NCBI GenBank assembly: GCA_007844125.1
Contig: CM017572.1
Coordinates: 45,226,027-45,290,026 of the forward strand
From: Sinonovacula constricta
Lineage: Eukaryota; Mollusca; Bivalvia; Cardiida; Solecurtidae
Length of the DNA stretch: 64,000 nucleotides
Reading direction: 5' to 3'
Numbering within the stretch: position 1 is the stretch's first letter; every line of letters starts with the position of its first letter. The notes beneath the pieces were generated by a model. That model saw only the letters and a program-made list of their open reading frames with translations, searched no databases and was not told where the DNA came from. A program made the translations under genes and the position numbers. This document shows positions 33,726 to 44,954 of this stretch, piece by piece.

Positions 33726-36700
33726 CTAAAATAACACATTGTGGTAACATTTAGTCTTAAAATAACATAATGTGGTAACATTCAGTCTAAAATAACACAA
33801 TGTGGTAACATTCAGTCTTAAATAACACAATGTGGTATCATTCAGTCTAAAATAACACAATGTGGTAACATTTAGTCTAAAATAATACAATGTGGTAACA
33901 TTTAGTCTAAAATAACACAAGGTGGCACCATTCAATCTAAAATAACACAATGAGGTAACGTTTAATCTAAAATAACACAATGTGGTAACATTCAGTCTAA
34001 AATAACACAATGTGGTAACATTCAGCCTAAAATAACACAATGTGGCACCATTCAATCTAAAATAACACAATGTGGTAACATTCAGTCTAAAATAACACAA
34101 TGTGGTAACATTTAGTTTAAAATAACACAATGTGGTAACATTCAGTCTAAAATAACACAATGTGACACCATTCAGTCAAAAATAACAATTTTGCACTATA
34201 CATTCTTAAATATCACAATGTGGCACCATTCAGTCCAACACAATGTGGCACCATTTAGTCTAACACAATGTGGCACCATTCAGTCTAACACAATGAGACA
34301 CCATTCAGTCCAACACAATGTGGCACCATTCAGTCTAAATTAAACACCAACATAATACGGCACAATACTGTCTTAACAGCAACACAATGTGATACCATTC
34401 AGTCTAAATTGAACACCAACATAATATGGCACAATACTGTGTTAGCACAAACACAATGTGACACCATTCAGTCTAAAATACCACCTACAAATTAAGACAA
34501 AATCCAGTGTAAACTAACGCCAGCAAAATGTGGCACCATTCAATCTAAAATAACACCGACAGAAGAGGTACCATCAAGTCTAACATAACACCAACATAAT
34601 GTGTCGGCAATCAATCTTAAAACACCAAAACAACAACAAATGCGGAAACCAATCAATGTGGCACCAATCAATCATAAATATAACACCAACAAAATATGGC
34701 ATCAATCAATCATAAATACAACACCAACAAAATATGGCATCAATCAATCATAAATATAACACCAACAAAATATGGCACCAATCAATCTTAAATATAACAA
34801 CAACAAAATATGGCACCAATCAATCTTAAATATAAAACCAACAAAATATGGCACCAATCAATCTTAAATATAACACCAACAAAATAAGGCACCAATCAAT
34901 CATAAATATAACACCAACAAAATATGGCACAAATCAATCTTAAATATAAAACCAACAAAAATGGCACCAATCAATCTTAAATATAACACCAACAAAATAT
35001 GGCACCAATCAATCTTAAATATAACACCAACCAAAATATGGCACCAATCAATCTTAAATATAACACCACCAAAATATGGCACCAATCAATCTTAAATATA
35101 ACACCAAAAAAAAAATGGCACCAATCAATCTTAAATATAACACCAACAAAATATGGCACCAATCAATCTTAAATATAACACCAACAAAATATGGCACCAA
35201 TCAATCTTAAATATAACACCAACAAAAAATGGCACCTATCAATCATAAATATAACACCAACAAAAATGGCACCAATCAATCATAAATATAACACCAACAA
35301 AATATGGCACCAATCAATCATAAATATAACACCAACAAAATATGGCATCAATCAATCATAAATATAACACCAACAAAATATGGCACCAATCAATCTTAAA
35401 TATAACAACAACAAAATATGGCACCAATCAATCTTAAATATAAAACCAACAAAATATGGCACCAATCAATCTTAAATATAACACCAACAAAATAAGGCAC
35501 CAATCAATCATAAATATAACACCAACAAAATATGGCACAAATCAATCTTAAATATAAAACCAACAAAAATGGCACCAATCAATCTTAAATATAACACCAA
35601 CAAAATATGGCACCAATCAATATTAAATATAACACCAACCAAAATATGGCACCAATCAATCTTAAATATAACACCACCAAAATATGGCACCAATCAATCT
35701 TAAATATAACACCAACAAAAAATGGCACCAATCAATCTTAAATATAACACCAACAAAATATGGCACCAATCAATCTTAAATATAACACCAACAAAATATG
35801 GCACCAATCAATCTTAAATATAACACCAACAAAAAATGGCACCTATCAATCATAAATATAACACCAACAAAAATGGCACCAATCAATCTTAAATATAACA
35901 CCAACAAAATATGGCACCAATCAATCATAAATATAACACCAACAAAATATGGCACCAATCAATCTTAAATATAACACCAACAAAATATGGCACCAATCAA
36001 TCATAAATATAACACCAACAAAATATGGCACCAATCAATCTTAAATATAACACCAACAAAATATGGCACAAATCAATCTTAAATATAAAACCAACAAAAA
36101 ATGGCACCAATCAATCTTAAATATAACACCAACAAAAAATGGCACCAATCAATCATAAATATAACACCAACAAAATATGGCACCAGTCAAGCTTAACACC
36201 AACCAAATTTGGCATCATTCTTTATAACACCACCCAAATGTGGCATCATTTTTTATAACACCAACCAAATGTGGCATCATTCTTTATAACACCAACCAAA
36301 TGTGGCACCATTCTTTATAACACCAACCAAATTTGGCACCATTCTTTATAACACCAACCAAATGTGGCACCATTCTTTATAACACCAACTAAACGTGGCA
36401 CCATTCTTTATAACACCAACCAAATTTGGCACCATCCTTTATAACACCAACCAAATGTGGCACAAGTTACTCTAAAAGACATAAAAAACTGGCACCAATC
36501 AATCTAAAATAATGCAATCAACAAACTGTGGCAAGTTTATGCAAATGCATTTTTTTTCTAAAATCTTTGTAAACTTTTTCTACAAGCAAACCCTTTGCTA
36601 TGAAATCATGGACATTTAATTAACTGATGTGCAGTTAACAAATAGCAGACTTTACTCACTTATCTGTGTGTTCATTTGCAATCCCAAGAACAGCTTCTGC

Positions 36701-39700
36701 AAATATTTCAGGCGTCCTCATCTGACTGTCAGGTACGTGCATGACATCTGTGACATGAGACTTGATTACCGTGGCTGGCCAGAGTGTACATACACTCACA
36801 CCTGCATAGTTCAAAATGTCATCCTAAATAATATGTTGTAACTTTGTTCTACAAACATGCCACCTATTAACACTTGCACTACATTTATGTTTATAACCAA
36901 TACATGTTTATAACCAATACATGTTTATAACCAATACAAAATTGTACTTATTTGCTAACAACTAAAGTCAAATGTAACAAGACATATTAGTAGAGATTAC
37001 AGCAAATAGTAAAGGTTCAGATAAGTCTGGTGGCACACTGTCTGCCTTAGCCTGATCAATTTATGCAATGGAGGTAAAGAGTTAACTAACCATAAAAGGT
37101 TGCTTTATCCAAACATTTAAATAAGCTCAGATAAAAGATTTACTAGCATTTAAACACAAAGGAGAACAACTTTTATAGGAAAATGTATTATTAATAAAAC
37201 ACCATAGTTGCTGCAATAAGTATAGTTAAACCTCTTGCTTAAAACTCTTTAAACAATGATTTTGGTGTAGTTTAAATAGTCAATGCAACAGCAGTGAATA
37301 TAATGTTACCATTGAGGAAAAAGCAGCCTGTCTTACAAAGTTCAACTATTCATAGAGGGACAAGAAATAATTCCAGGGATTTTCATTATAGGGTATGTAC
37401 AAAATAGTCATAGTTAAAATCCTGTAGCTGTACAAAACCATCTTATGTTCAGCCTGTTTCAAAATAGATGTAAATGTGATCATAAAATGCAGCACAAAAT
37501 GGACTTCTTGATATATATACCAACACCTAAAGCAAGTAGAAATACAGCATCCTTTGATAGGTGTTATGTAACTAGCACAGGGGAATAGAGATCACCTCTC
37601 CTGGTCTGGTCCTTTATCTTTAACCTGCTGCTTTTTATATGTCCACTGTGTTAAATAAGGGATATATAATATTGTTGGTTTGCATCCTTCTGTCTCTAGA
37701 GACAATGAAGTCTGCACCTGAATATTTACTTAGTTGTGGGGCAGCAGTAGCTGCTGAGGCTGAATAAGCCAATGTGGGAGCTGCAGCTTCTGCCGCACTT
37801 GCTGCATGTGTGGTCCGTGGTGGGTACAATGGGTGGAGCAGTTGTAGCATGAGTTCTCTGCTGGTTGTATCTCTTCCTTTTCTTGTGCTGGATCTCTCTC
37901 TTTTCCTCAGCCTGATTTTGCTGGTTCTGACGTTTGCACGCAAGCTAGAGCAGTTGGAGGTGTCTGTTTCCAGATCTGCTTGGTTGATGTTGCATGACTT
38001 CAGATCCCTCTTGCAGACATCCTTGTAGTGCAGGGAGTTGTCCCACACATGCTTCGCTAGGGCCATGGCCGTTGCTGCTTTGCCTATCCTCGCGTTGAGC
38101 TTGGCATACAGGGATAGGTTGCTGGAGATTGTGGAGCCGAGGTATGTGAATTTGTCCACCACCTCCAGGGTGTGATTGCTGAAAGGTAATTGTGGGAGTA
38201 GTGCTGACATCATGACCCATGATGTTGGTCTTCTTGAGGCTGATGGTGAAGCCAAACTCTGTGCATGCCTCTGCAAAGAGAGTGATGAGTCGCTGAAGGG
38301 TGGCTTCCATGTGAGCAGTGAGGGCAGCTTCATCGGCAAAAAGCATCTCCCAGATGATGACCTTGCGCACCTTGGTCTTTGCTCTGAGGTGGGCAAAGTT
38401 GAATAGGTTCCTGTTGCTCCATGTGTGGAGGAAGATGCCATTTTCAGACTCGCTGAATGAGTAGTGCAGGAGCAGGGAGGAGAATATGCTGAAAAGTGTC
38501 TGGGCCAGGAAACACCTTTGTTTGACTCCGCTCTTGATTTGGAAGGGGTCCGATGAAGCTCCGTCGTACTGAACAGTGTCAGACATGTTGTCATGGCATG
38601 ACTTGACCATCTTCAACACCTTGGTCAGGTCGATAAAGGCGAGGTAAAGAAGACATTGCTGTGGCACTTTTGAGAGAGAGGGAGAACACATTGTCGACAA
38701 TTGATCACCTGGCCAACAACCCACATTGTGACTCAAGATACACGCGGTCATCAAGTACCTGCAGGCAGTTGATGACTACCCTGGCCAAGGCCTTTCCCAC
38801 GGTGGTAAGGAGAGAGATCACACAATAGTTGTTGCAGTCACTGTGGTCACCCTTGTTCTTATAGAGCGTTACGATCTTTACATCCCGCATCCCTCTTCCC
38901 AGCACTGTAACAAAACTTTATAGAGATGTCCAAGAAGGGAGCTCTCTTTTGCTGCCTTAACAACCTCTGGTGGGATTCCATCACTGCCTGGTGCTTTCTC
39001 GCAGTACAGCGAGTCAATGGCATTTCTGAACTCCTCGATGGTGGGTTGCAAGTCCAGTTCTTCCATGATGGGCAGAGGGGTGGTAAACTTCATGGCTGTG
39101 TTGGTAACAACATTCTCTCTAGAGCACAGCTCCCAGTAGTGCTCAACCCATCTCTCCATCTGCTTGCCATGATCTGTGAGAACATCGCCGAAGGTGAACT
39201 TTTGGGTGCGGTTTTGGTGACACCAGATAGATATGCTTTCTTCATCCCCTCATAAATGGCATAAGTGTTTCTGCAGTCTGCAGAGGTCTGGATGTCACTG
39301 CAAAGCTTCAGCTAGTAGTTGTTGGTGAACCTATGGGCAACCCTCTTTGCATTGTTGCGGGCTTCTCTGTAGGTGGCCAGTGTTATCTTGCAGGGTTTTC
39401 TCTTGTATTTGAGAAGGGCAGCACCCTTGGCAGCTAAGGCTCACTTCATCACTTAGATCCCAATCTCAAACCAGTCCTTGTTCTTTCTGTCTGAGGCAGT
39501 CTGGTATATAGCATCACGGATAAAGTCCCAGTCTGTGGGGCAGTCTTCCAGGGTCTTGTCAATGGCCTCGGCAAAATGTTTGCACATCTCAGGCTATAAG
39601 GTTCTGGCTCGTTCAATGTGAGGCTGGCTCTTCTGCTTGGAACTGTGGATCTGTCTGGGTCAAAGATGCACCATGCTGCCGACCAGGGAGTGATCAGTGT

Positions 39701-42700
39701 CACAGTCCGTGCTATGGTAACTGCGTGTGTGGAGCACTTGTTTCAGCATGGGTCTTCTAGTAATGACGAGGTCAAGCTGGTGCCAATGCTTTGACCTGGG
39801 ATGTCACCAAGACACTCTGTGGAGCTTGGTGGAGAAGAAGGTGTTGGTGATGGCGAGGTCATGGAGGGAGCAGAGCTCAAGTAGCCACTGTCCATTCTCA
39901 TTGAACTTGCCAACTCTGAAGTGTCCGATGCAACGTGGCCAGGAGGTGTGGGCTGTGCCTACTCGGATGTTTAAGTCTCCCAGCACGAATAGGTTTTCCT
40001 TCGTTGGGATCTCTCTAATTCTTGTTTCAAGCTCCTCATAGAATGCATCTTAAAACTTGGCTGTGGAACAGTGTGGGGGGGGCATAGACGCTAAAGATGT
40101 GTAGGTCCTGAGGAGGTAGTGAGGCAGAGTGAGAGGATGTACTCGGTTTCCTGTGAAGAAGGTTTGACTGATAACAGGCGGGAACTGTGAAGCCAAACCC
40201 ATAGAGTTTGGCATTCATCTGACTCTAGACCTTGCCAGAAGAACATGTAGTCCTGAGACTGCCACTGGAAGCGAGATGTGTCTCCTGGAGGGCGGCAATG
40301 TTGATGTTCCATTTGGCTAGCTCGTGGTCAATGATGGCGGTTTTCCTGGCATCGTCTACTTGCTGGAGGTCGTCAGAGAGGCCAGGACACATTGATAGAC
40401 AAGCCGATATGGCCGGTGCCAGCGAAGCTGCAGGAGTTGCTAGAAGGCATCGCAAAGCTCAGCCAACTACATACGGGTATCAGTACTGGATTTTTTATCT
40501 AGGTTTACTCCCATAGCCTTTGACCAGCCAAGGCCTCATTGATAGAGGGGTCATTCATTTTCTATGCAGATGTGAAGCATCTTCCCATTGCCTACATATA
40601 TATTTTTTCCAAAACAAAAACTATGTCTGAAAGTTAATCTACACTGCTAACAATGTTTGGAAATGTGAATTTTCTGAAGCAGAAAATATATCAGAGCTTG
40701 CAGTTCTTTCATTCTGTCTGCTTCTCAATAAAATCTACTCAGACATTAATGCAGTAAAAATAAAAAAATAATGTCTTTGACAGTTCTTTCAACAGAAATT
40801 GTCATGGTATTCTTTAATCAAGTTTAAACATATTTATAAATGGCAGAATTAAATCTTAAAATCTGTCCAGTGTGGTTGAATGGTTACAGACTGGCCTCTC
40901 ATTCATACCTCTCTTTAATTCTTGACCTTTTAGTAACAGATCATGCTTCCACCCAAGCAACAGAAAAAAATGCTTTCATAATGTGAAATAAGTGTTTTAA
41001 ATATAATATCTTGCCTGTGTATAATAAGTTATTATATATAGCATCTTACCTGTGTTATTTATTTCATTAGCGAGTCCTTTAGCTAGAATTGTCATTCCCA
41101 CCTTTGATATACTGTACGGAGTCTTGCCATTAAAAAATCTGAAGAAAAAATAAGTTTCATTTCTTGTAGACACAGATACCTACTCTTTAGCATTTACAAT
41201 TATGTATTGTAAAAGTCACCCCTTAGTACCAAACCAAAATGGTTCCAATTTCCTAAGTGGTAAAAAACCAAATCTACATTCATTGTTACTTAAAGATCCT
41301 ATGGAAGGTGATTGCACTATCAATATTTTGTTTGTTTTTGTTTGTCCTACAAACAATCTTTCAGCTATCTGGAGATGGTGTCCACTAATGGCTGATATTG
41401 TGTTGTCCTCCTTGTATATAGCATGTCATGGATACCAAGTAACGGTATCCTGAAACTGCCCAACATGATGCAGAAGTATCTATATATCAGCTCAAAAGTA
41501 AGCAAGGGAGCTAAACTATCATTTTTCATTCCTTTGGTATGCTGTGGCTCAGATTTGAACCTTGAAGTTCCTTACATGGAGGTTATTTACTACCTACTGA
41601 GTTGCCAATCGTATCTACTCGGCGATCTCCGGCAAGCTTCGGAGATAATGCCTCGTATGTAATTGTATGAATACACCAGTTGGTGATTTGCCCCGGCAAA
41701 TAACTTCTCATTGCATTATGTAAACAAAGATGGCTGACTTTTCAAAGTGCATGCAGTACGCTTTAGATATAATGGAGATTCAATACTCCTTGAAAGAAGA
41801 GCAGATTGCTTCGTTGAAGAATATTTCTAACTTAGTTGATACTGTATGTATATTAACGACTGGATTTGGTAAAAGAGTAATATACCAATTATTACCCTGC
41901 ATGCACTCGGATCACGCTTCGGTGACGTCTATAGTCGAAGCTTGCTGGAGATCGCCGAGTAGGTACGATTGCCATTTTGGAAGTAGTTCGTCAATATGGC
42001 GGCGACCGCATTATTTCCGAGGTGATTACGTAAAGGACGGAATTACCCGAGGAGTTCCGAGTGACTGAGTTGCATGCCCCCCCCCCCCCCCCCCCCGTTC
42101 TTTTAAGCATAGGCGGACAAAATCTCTCCTATAAATTTTAAAAAACAGGCAAAATCGCTTCAGTAAACTTTCTACATTTTGCAACATTTGTTTGTTTGTT
42201 CACACAGTTAAGTCTCAAAAATATGATCATTGCAACACTTTAGACTTTATTTTAAAACTCAACATCTGGGGATTTTTTAGTTTTATATAATTGACGGAAG
42301 GGATTTTGTCTGATTTGAAAAAAATTGCAATTGGAGTTTTGCCTGCTGATGCTAAAATGAACAGAAGGGATTTTGACAAACACCCAAGAAGATAGGGCCT
42401 CGATCTTGTAACTACCAAGCTTCCACCTGTTCCTACCTGCTGTATATGGGTGGTGCGACCAGAACAATCCTGCCAGTCTTGTGTTCTAGCATATGTGGCA
42501 GCACCTCCTGGACCATAGTGTATGCCCCTCGGATATTTACATTAAGCATCAGGTCAAACCTGGATAGGGGCGTCTCCATTACCGGCTTCCACATGATTGC
42601 CCCAGCATTATACACTGCCAAATCTATTCTGCCAAACCTGAAACAGGAGGAAAACAGATTTACAGAGTTTAGAGAGAATTTTGTGAATTATCCATGATAA

Positions 42701-43599
42701 TGTGAAATCTTAGGATCCTGGTGCAGGTGAAACTATTGATCTTCCTGAGCCATTAAAAACCTGTTATGCTGCACAGTTGTGAAATGTGGCCAACACCCCA
42801 GACATGTATGGACTGTATTATGTCAGCCGATAGAAGGATGATGCATATGACCGAGGACACTGGCCTTCTGGTGAGAAATGCACTAGCCAAACACCACTTA
42901 AAGTATTTTGAACACATATTCAACCACTTAAGCAACCATCCTCTACAACAGGTATGACATTTGAATGACATGGGCTGTAGGCCACACTGAAGACCAGTGA
43001 AGCCAACAATTTTTCACATGTTGGCAGTCTTTGATATATAATGAGCAGAAAGATTGTCTATAACAACATTCTAAAAGTTAAAAAACAAACAATTATTGCT
43101 TTGCCAAATTAGACCAGTGTACCATAAATACAACATAGCTGGCAATGACACTTAAGTGCATTCTGATCAAAACATCGCTGTCTGTGTTTTGTGTTATCTC
43201 TTGAAATTGTGAAATACGCTGTAATGATTGTATAATTTTGATAACAGTATACAATGCCTCATCTCAGTAGTGTACATATATACCAAAGTGACTACTGAGA
43301 AATTATCTATTATTAATAATTATTCTGGCATAAGAACATGTATAAAGAATAAACCTATTCAGCGTTTTCTTGACGACCTCATGTATGTCTGCATGGTAAC
43401 GACAGTCACATGGTACTGGCATGGCCACACCCCCTTGGTCTTGGATCTCTTTGACAACTGTGTGTATAGAGCCTGGCAGACGACTGGTCGACTCAACACT
43501 TTTTGCAGCAACCACCACCCCATAGTTGTTCTTGGCAAGTGTCAAGGCGATCTGTCGACCTATACCTCGAGAAGCACCAATTACTATGGCGGATTTCAT
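33548..43599 (-). CDS. Short-chain dehydrogenase/reductase, HSDL2-like (gene span)
   Basis: Five exons (245, 201, 89, 142 and 178 nt) in perfect phase give 855 nt, that is 284 residues and a stop. It is a classical Rossmann-fold SDR oxidoreductase using NAD(P)H. Seen: glycine-rich cofactor motif GASRGIG at residues 7-13; VYNAGA (the NNAG-type motif) in exon 2; and YSISK (catalytic Tyr-x-x-x-Lys) in exon 3, with the catalytic Ser position replaced by the APPIYSR region, as in HSDL2-type proteins where the motif is SPP. The C-terminal LDEDYLRSEGMSDF and MMPRRLPDL resemble the end of the HSDL2 SDR domain. HSDL2 is peroxisomal/mitochondrial and carries a C-terminal SCP2 domain in vertebrates; this protein stops before any SCP2 domain and ends TSKL, not a clean SKL signal by frame plus stop but close (…STSKL). 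The substrate is unknown. The long introns hold minisatellites, a LINE and a helicase-bearing insertion. Confidence 0.9.
33726..34190. repeat. 30-bp minisatellite containing copies of the exon 5 splice acceptor
   Basis: About 15 copies of a 30-bp unit (ttcagtctaaaataacacaa tgtggtaaca). On the minus strand each unit reads GTGTTATTTTAG followed by ACTGAATGTTACC or ATTGAATGGTGCC. The true junction is TTTTAG|ATTGAATGGTGCTAC. Thirty is a multiple of three, so the minus-strand frame stays open as repeats of CYFRLNVTTL, similar to the start of exon 5 (RLNGATLL). Confidence 0.94.
34191..34639. repeat. Degenerate transition between minisatellites
   Basis: Irregular, shorter or longer derivatives of the same motif (caatgtggcaccattcagtc, tctaacacaatg) that link the 30-bp array with the 38-bp array. 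Confidence 0.8.
34640..36185. repeat. 38-bp minisatellite with a ~608-bp higher-order duplication
   Basis: About 40 copies of a 38-bp unit (aatcaatcttaaatataaca ccaacaaaatatggcacc). A series of distinctive unit variants at about 34690-35270 recurs in the same order at about 35300-35880, a shift of 608 bp (16 units), showing a recent block duplication. Confidence 0.93.
36190..36470. repeat. 31-bp minisatellite
   Basis: About nine copies of a 31-bp unit (caccaaccaaatgtggcacc attctttataa). It shares the ggcacca and aacaccaac phrases with the neighbouring arrays, so all four blocks probably have one origin. Confidence 0.9.
36660..36801 (-). CDS. SDR exon 4
   Basis: Encodes VSVCTLWPATVIKSHVTDVM, HVPDSQMRTPEIFAEAVLG and IANEHTD. 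The LWPATVIKSH segment follows the catalytic YxxxK helix, as in HSDL2 (ALWPKTAI). Acceptor ATGCAG|GTGTGA, donor GATAA|GTGAGT. Confidence 0.9.
36802..37630. other. Intron 3 of the SDR gene, right of exon 4
   Basis: AT-rich; a 17-bp tandem (atgtttataaccaatac, three copies) lies near 36890-36940. No gene recognised. Confidence 0.5.
37640..40480 (-). mobile_element. Decayed APE-type LINE (endonuclease plus reverse transcriptase), internally deleted
   Basis: Minus-strand remnant of a non-LTR retrotransposon in an SDR intron, broken by frameshifts. In order: an endonuclease start with NINIAALQETHLASSG near 40300; GDLNIRVGTAHTSWPRCIGH near 39950; RSKHWHQLDLVITRR near 39780; the reverse transcriptase start with EKAPGSDGIPPEVVK near 39010; KNKGDHSDCNNY near 38850; the RT core with MLFADEAALTAH near 38330; and ISLKKTNIMGHDVS and DKFTYLGSTISSNLSL near 38150. 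KDVCKRDLKSCNI (about 38010) then follows directly on VWDNSL, so about 90-100 residues usually present between these blocks are missing. A C-x2-C zinc-finger-like tail lies near 37800. The metal-binding Asp-Asp is Asp-Glu here. Exact clade uncertain (RTE-like or CR1-like). Confidence 0.9.
40481..41049. other. Intron 3 of the SDR gene, left of exon 3
   Basis: AT-rich intron sequence with nothing clearly recognised. A weak tRNA-like segment near 40880 is not convincing. Confidence 0.4.
41050..41138 (-). CDS. SDR exon 3 (catalytic YxxxK)
   Basis: 89 nt. Encodes FFNGKTPYSISKVGMTILAK and GLANEINNT. YSISK is the SDR catalytic tetrad Tyr/Lys motif. Acceptor CTTCAG|ATTTTT, donor ACAG|GTAAGA. Confidence 0.92.
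41310..41605 (-). mobile_element. SINE, family A, minus strand
   Basis: Minus-strand copy of the 46157 family: ggttcaaatctgagcc (box B region), agtttagctcccttgcttac, tgctatatacaagg-like, gacaccatctccagatagct and a gtaggacaaacaaaaacaaac tail. Its head is interrupted at about 41605 by the helicase-bearing insertion. Confidence 0.65.
41606..42063 (+). mobile_element. Inverted-repeat insertion carrying a RecQ-like helicase start
   Basis: A 458-bp insertion flanked by the 10-bp direct repeat ACTGAGTTGC (41596-41605 and 42064-42073). The left end caatcgtatctactcggcga recurs inverted inside at 41936-41971 (36 bp, two mismatches); the right end, read inverted (cactcggaactcctcgggta), matches the left end imperfectly. 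Between the copies, a plus-strand open frame from 41730 encodes YSLKEEQIASLKNISN and TVCILTTGFGKRVIYQLLP, which resembles the N-terminal Q-motif/Walker A region of RecQ-like helicases. The Walker A Ser/Thr is Arg (GFGKR), and similarity ends within about 60 residues, so it is a gene fragment. The 10-bp target duplication would fit a Mutator-like element, but no transposase is present. Confidence 0.65.
41730..42068 (+). pseudogene. RecQ-like helicase N-terminal fragment
   Basis: Open frame of 112 codons starting MADFSKCMQYALDIMEIQY. Residues about 20-57 resemble the start of a RecQ-family DNA helicase: LKEEQIASLKNI, then CILTTGFGKRVIYQLLP as helicase motif I. The conserved GKS/GKT is GKR, which should abolish ATP binding. 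After about residue 60 the sequence enters the internal inverted repeat and loses similarity. All other helicase motifs are absent. Confidence 0.55.
42078..42097. repeat. Poly-C tract
   Basis: A run of about 20 C immediately beyond the right direct repeat of the helicase-bearing insertion. Confidence 0.9.
42437..42637 (-). CDS. SDR exon 2
   Basis: 201 nt. Encodes FGRIDLAVYNAGAIMWKPVM, RFDLMLNVNIRGAYTMVQEV and HKTGRIVLVAPPIYS. VYNAGA and NVNIRGAY are typical SDR strand and helix motifs. Acceptor CTGAAAC...CAG|GTTTGG, donor AGCAG|GTAGGA. Confidence 0.92.
42638..43354. other. Intron 1 of the SDR gene
   Basis: AT-rich intron, no other feature recognised. Confidence 0.5.
43355..43599 (-). CDS. 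SDR exon 1 (start codon, cofactor-binding motif)
   Basis: 245 nt. Starts MKSAIVIGASRGIGRQIALT, the TGxxxGxG-type cofactor motif as GASRGIG, and continues GVVVAAKSVESTSRLPGSI as in HSDL2-like SDRs. Donor AATAG|GTTTAT. TTGCAG lies directly before the ATG (one base between), so a spliced 5' non-coding exon is likely. Confidence 0.92.
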
Positions 43600-44950
43600 G
43601 CTGCAATATTATTCAACTGACCAGTCAACAATTGTGTAAAATAGAAATGCCTATGATATTGTTCAAAGTGTGACCATTGCCCTGATTAGGAAACGGGATT
43701 AGTAATAATTTTATCTCACTGTTTAATCCCACTGTTTTCCGTGCACATTTACCTACAGATTTTGTGAATTAGCAGTGTGTCCATACATCTTAATATATCT
43801 TGTCGCATGTCTTAAGCAAAGGCACCATTAACCAAAACTAGAATTAGTTCTCACTGGTAACTTAACAGCAAAGTCTGTTTTGCTAAATATCAAAGCCTCA
43901 TTTTGCACAAGAATGAGCCAGTCTAATAAAATAATTATGAGGTATTGAGTACACGGATAGGAAAAACTATGATAACACAAAGCTTATGACTTTAATTGGC
44001 ATAATAAACAAAGTTAGGGACATATTTATTTTAAGTGTGTTCTTTTTTACATTACCAGCAAGTAATTGCATTTTAAGTTTTATTTCTGCAGGGATTTGTG
44101 AGGAGCATTTTTTTTCAAAATATGTCACAAGAATAACCCCATGTGTTATAATAGCAAAGCCAGAATGTTCTTGTGTACGTACAGACAACATGCAAAGTAT
44201 AAATGTTGATGCATTCATTTTGTAAGCAACCTCTACATGGGATGCCATAAATAAATTCATCAAATACTTTATTGTTTATTCAACCATAATTACAAAAGTA
44301 AAACAATTTCTGCAGCTTTTTTCTTAAGCTATAAATTAAGCCACAATTTTATAATGTAGTACAATATCTAGACTATATCTTCAATGGAAAACTCTAGCTT
44401 ATATTAATTACATACTTATTGAACCAATACCAGGTAATTATGGTTAGTTATCAACTAATCTTTTATCTTCTTTTTAAATGACATGTAATTGGCCATCAAA
44501 CTTGTTAGGACACATTTTGAAAAATGGCCAATGATCACATCTTACAACATCTGTGTCAAAGTGAAACATCTAAAGCTACTTCACATTAAAAGAGCATTCA
44601 GTTCAAATATCAAAATACAAGAACTCGCATATAAATGAGCGAATATCTCTTGTTAACAAATGACTGTTAAATGTGACATGTCCTAAGAAAACATGTATGC
44701 AGTACGCTGATTGTCCACTGCCATGTACCTTGGTCAGAGGTAAGATTTTAACATAGCATTACTTAGAAATACAAAACCAACATAACCATCAGCTTTATAA
44801 GTAAAATTTGTTGCAATGAATTACTGCAGGGGTGGTTGAAAAATTTGTTGCACTAGCTCATATGTCCTAAGCAACAGTGTATATTTTACCAGACATTGGT
44901 CTGACACAGTAACTAGCCACTTGATAAACTGCTATGTATCCACCTATATC
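43600..44950. other. Putative 5'-UTR intron of the SDR gene
   Basis: AT-rich sequence without a recognised gene. If the non-coding exon at 45438 is real, this is the first intron. Confidence 0.35.
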
Positions 44951-44954
44951 TGTC

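Noticed and set aside
37774..39255. Plus-strand frames across the 38-39 kb region
   Set aside because: Shadows of the minus-strand LINE, whose endonuclease and RT motifs are recognisable.
43228..43620. 130-codon plus-strand frame
   Set aside because: Antisense shadow of SDR exon 1, which has the cofactor motif, phase-consistent splice sites and family resemblance.
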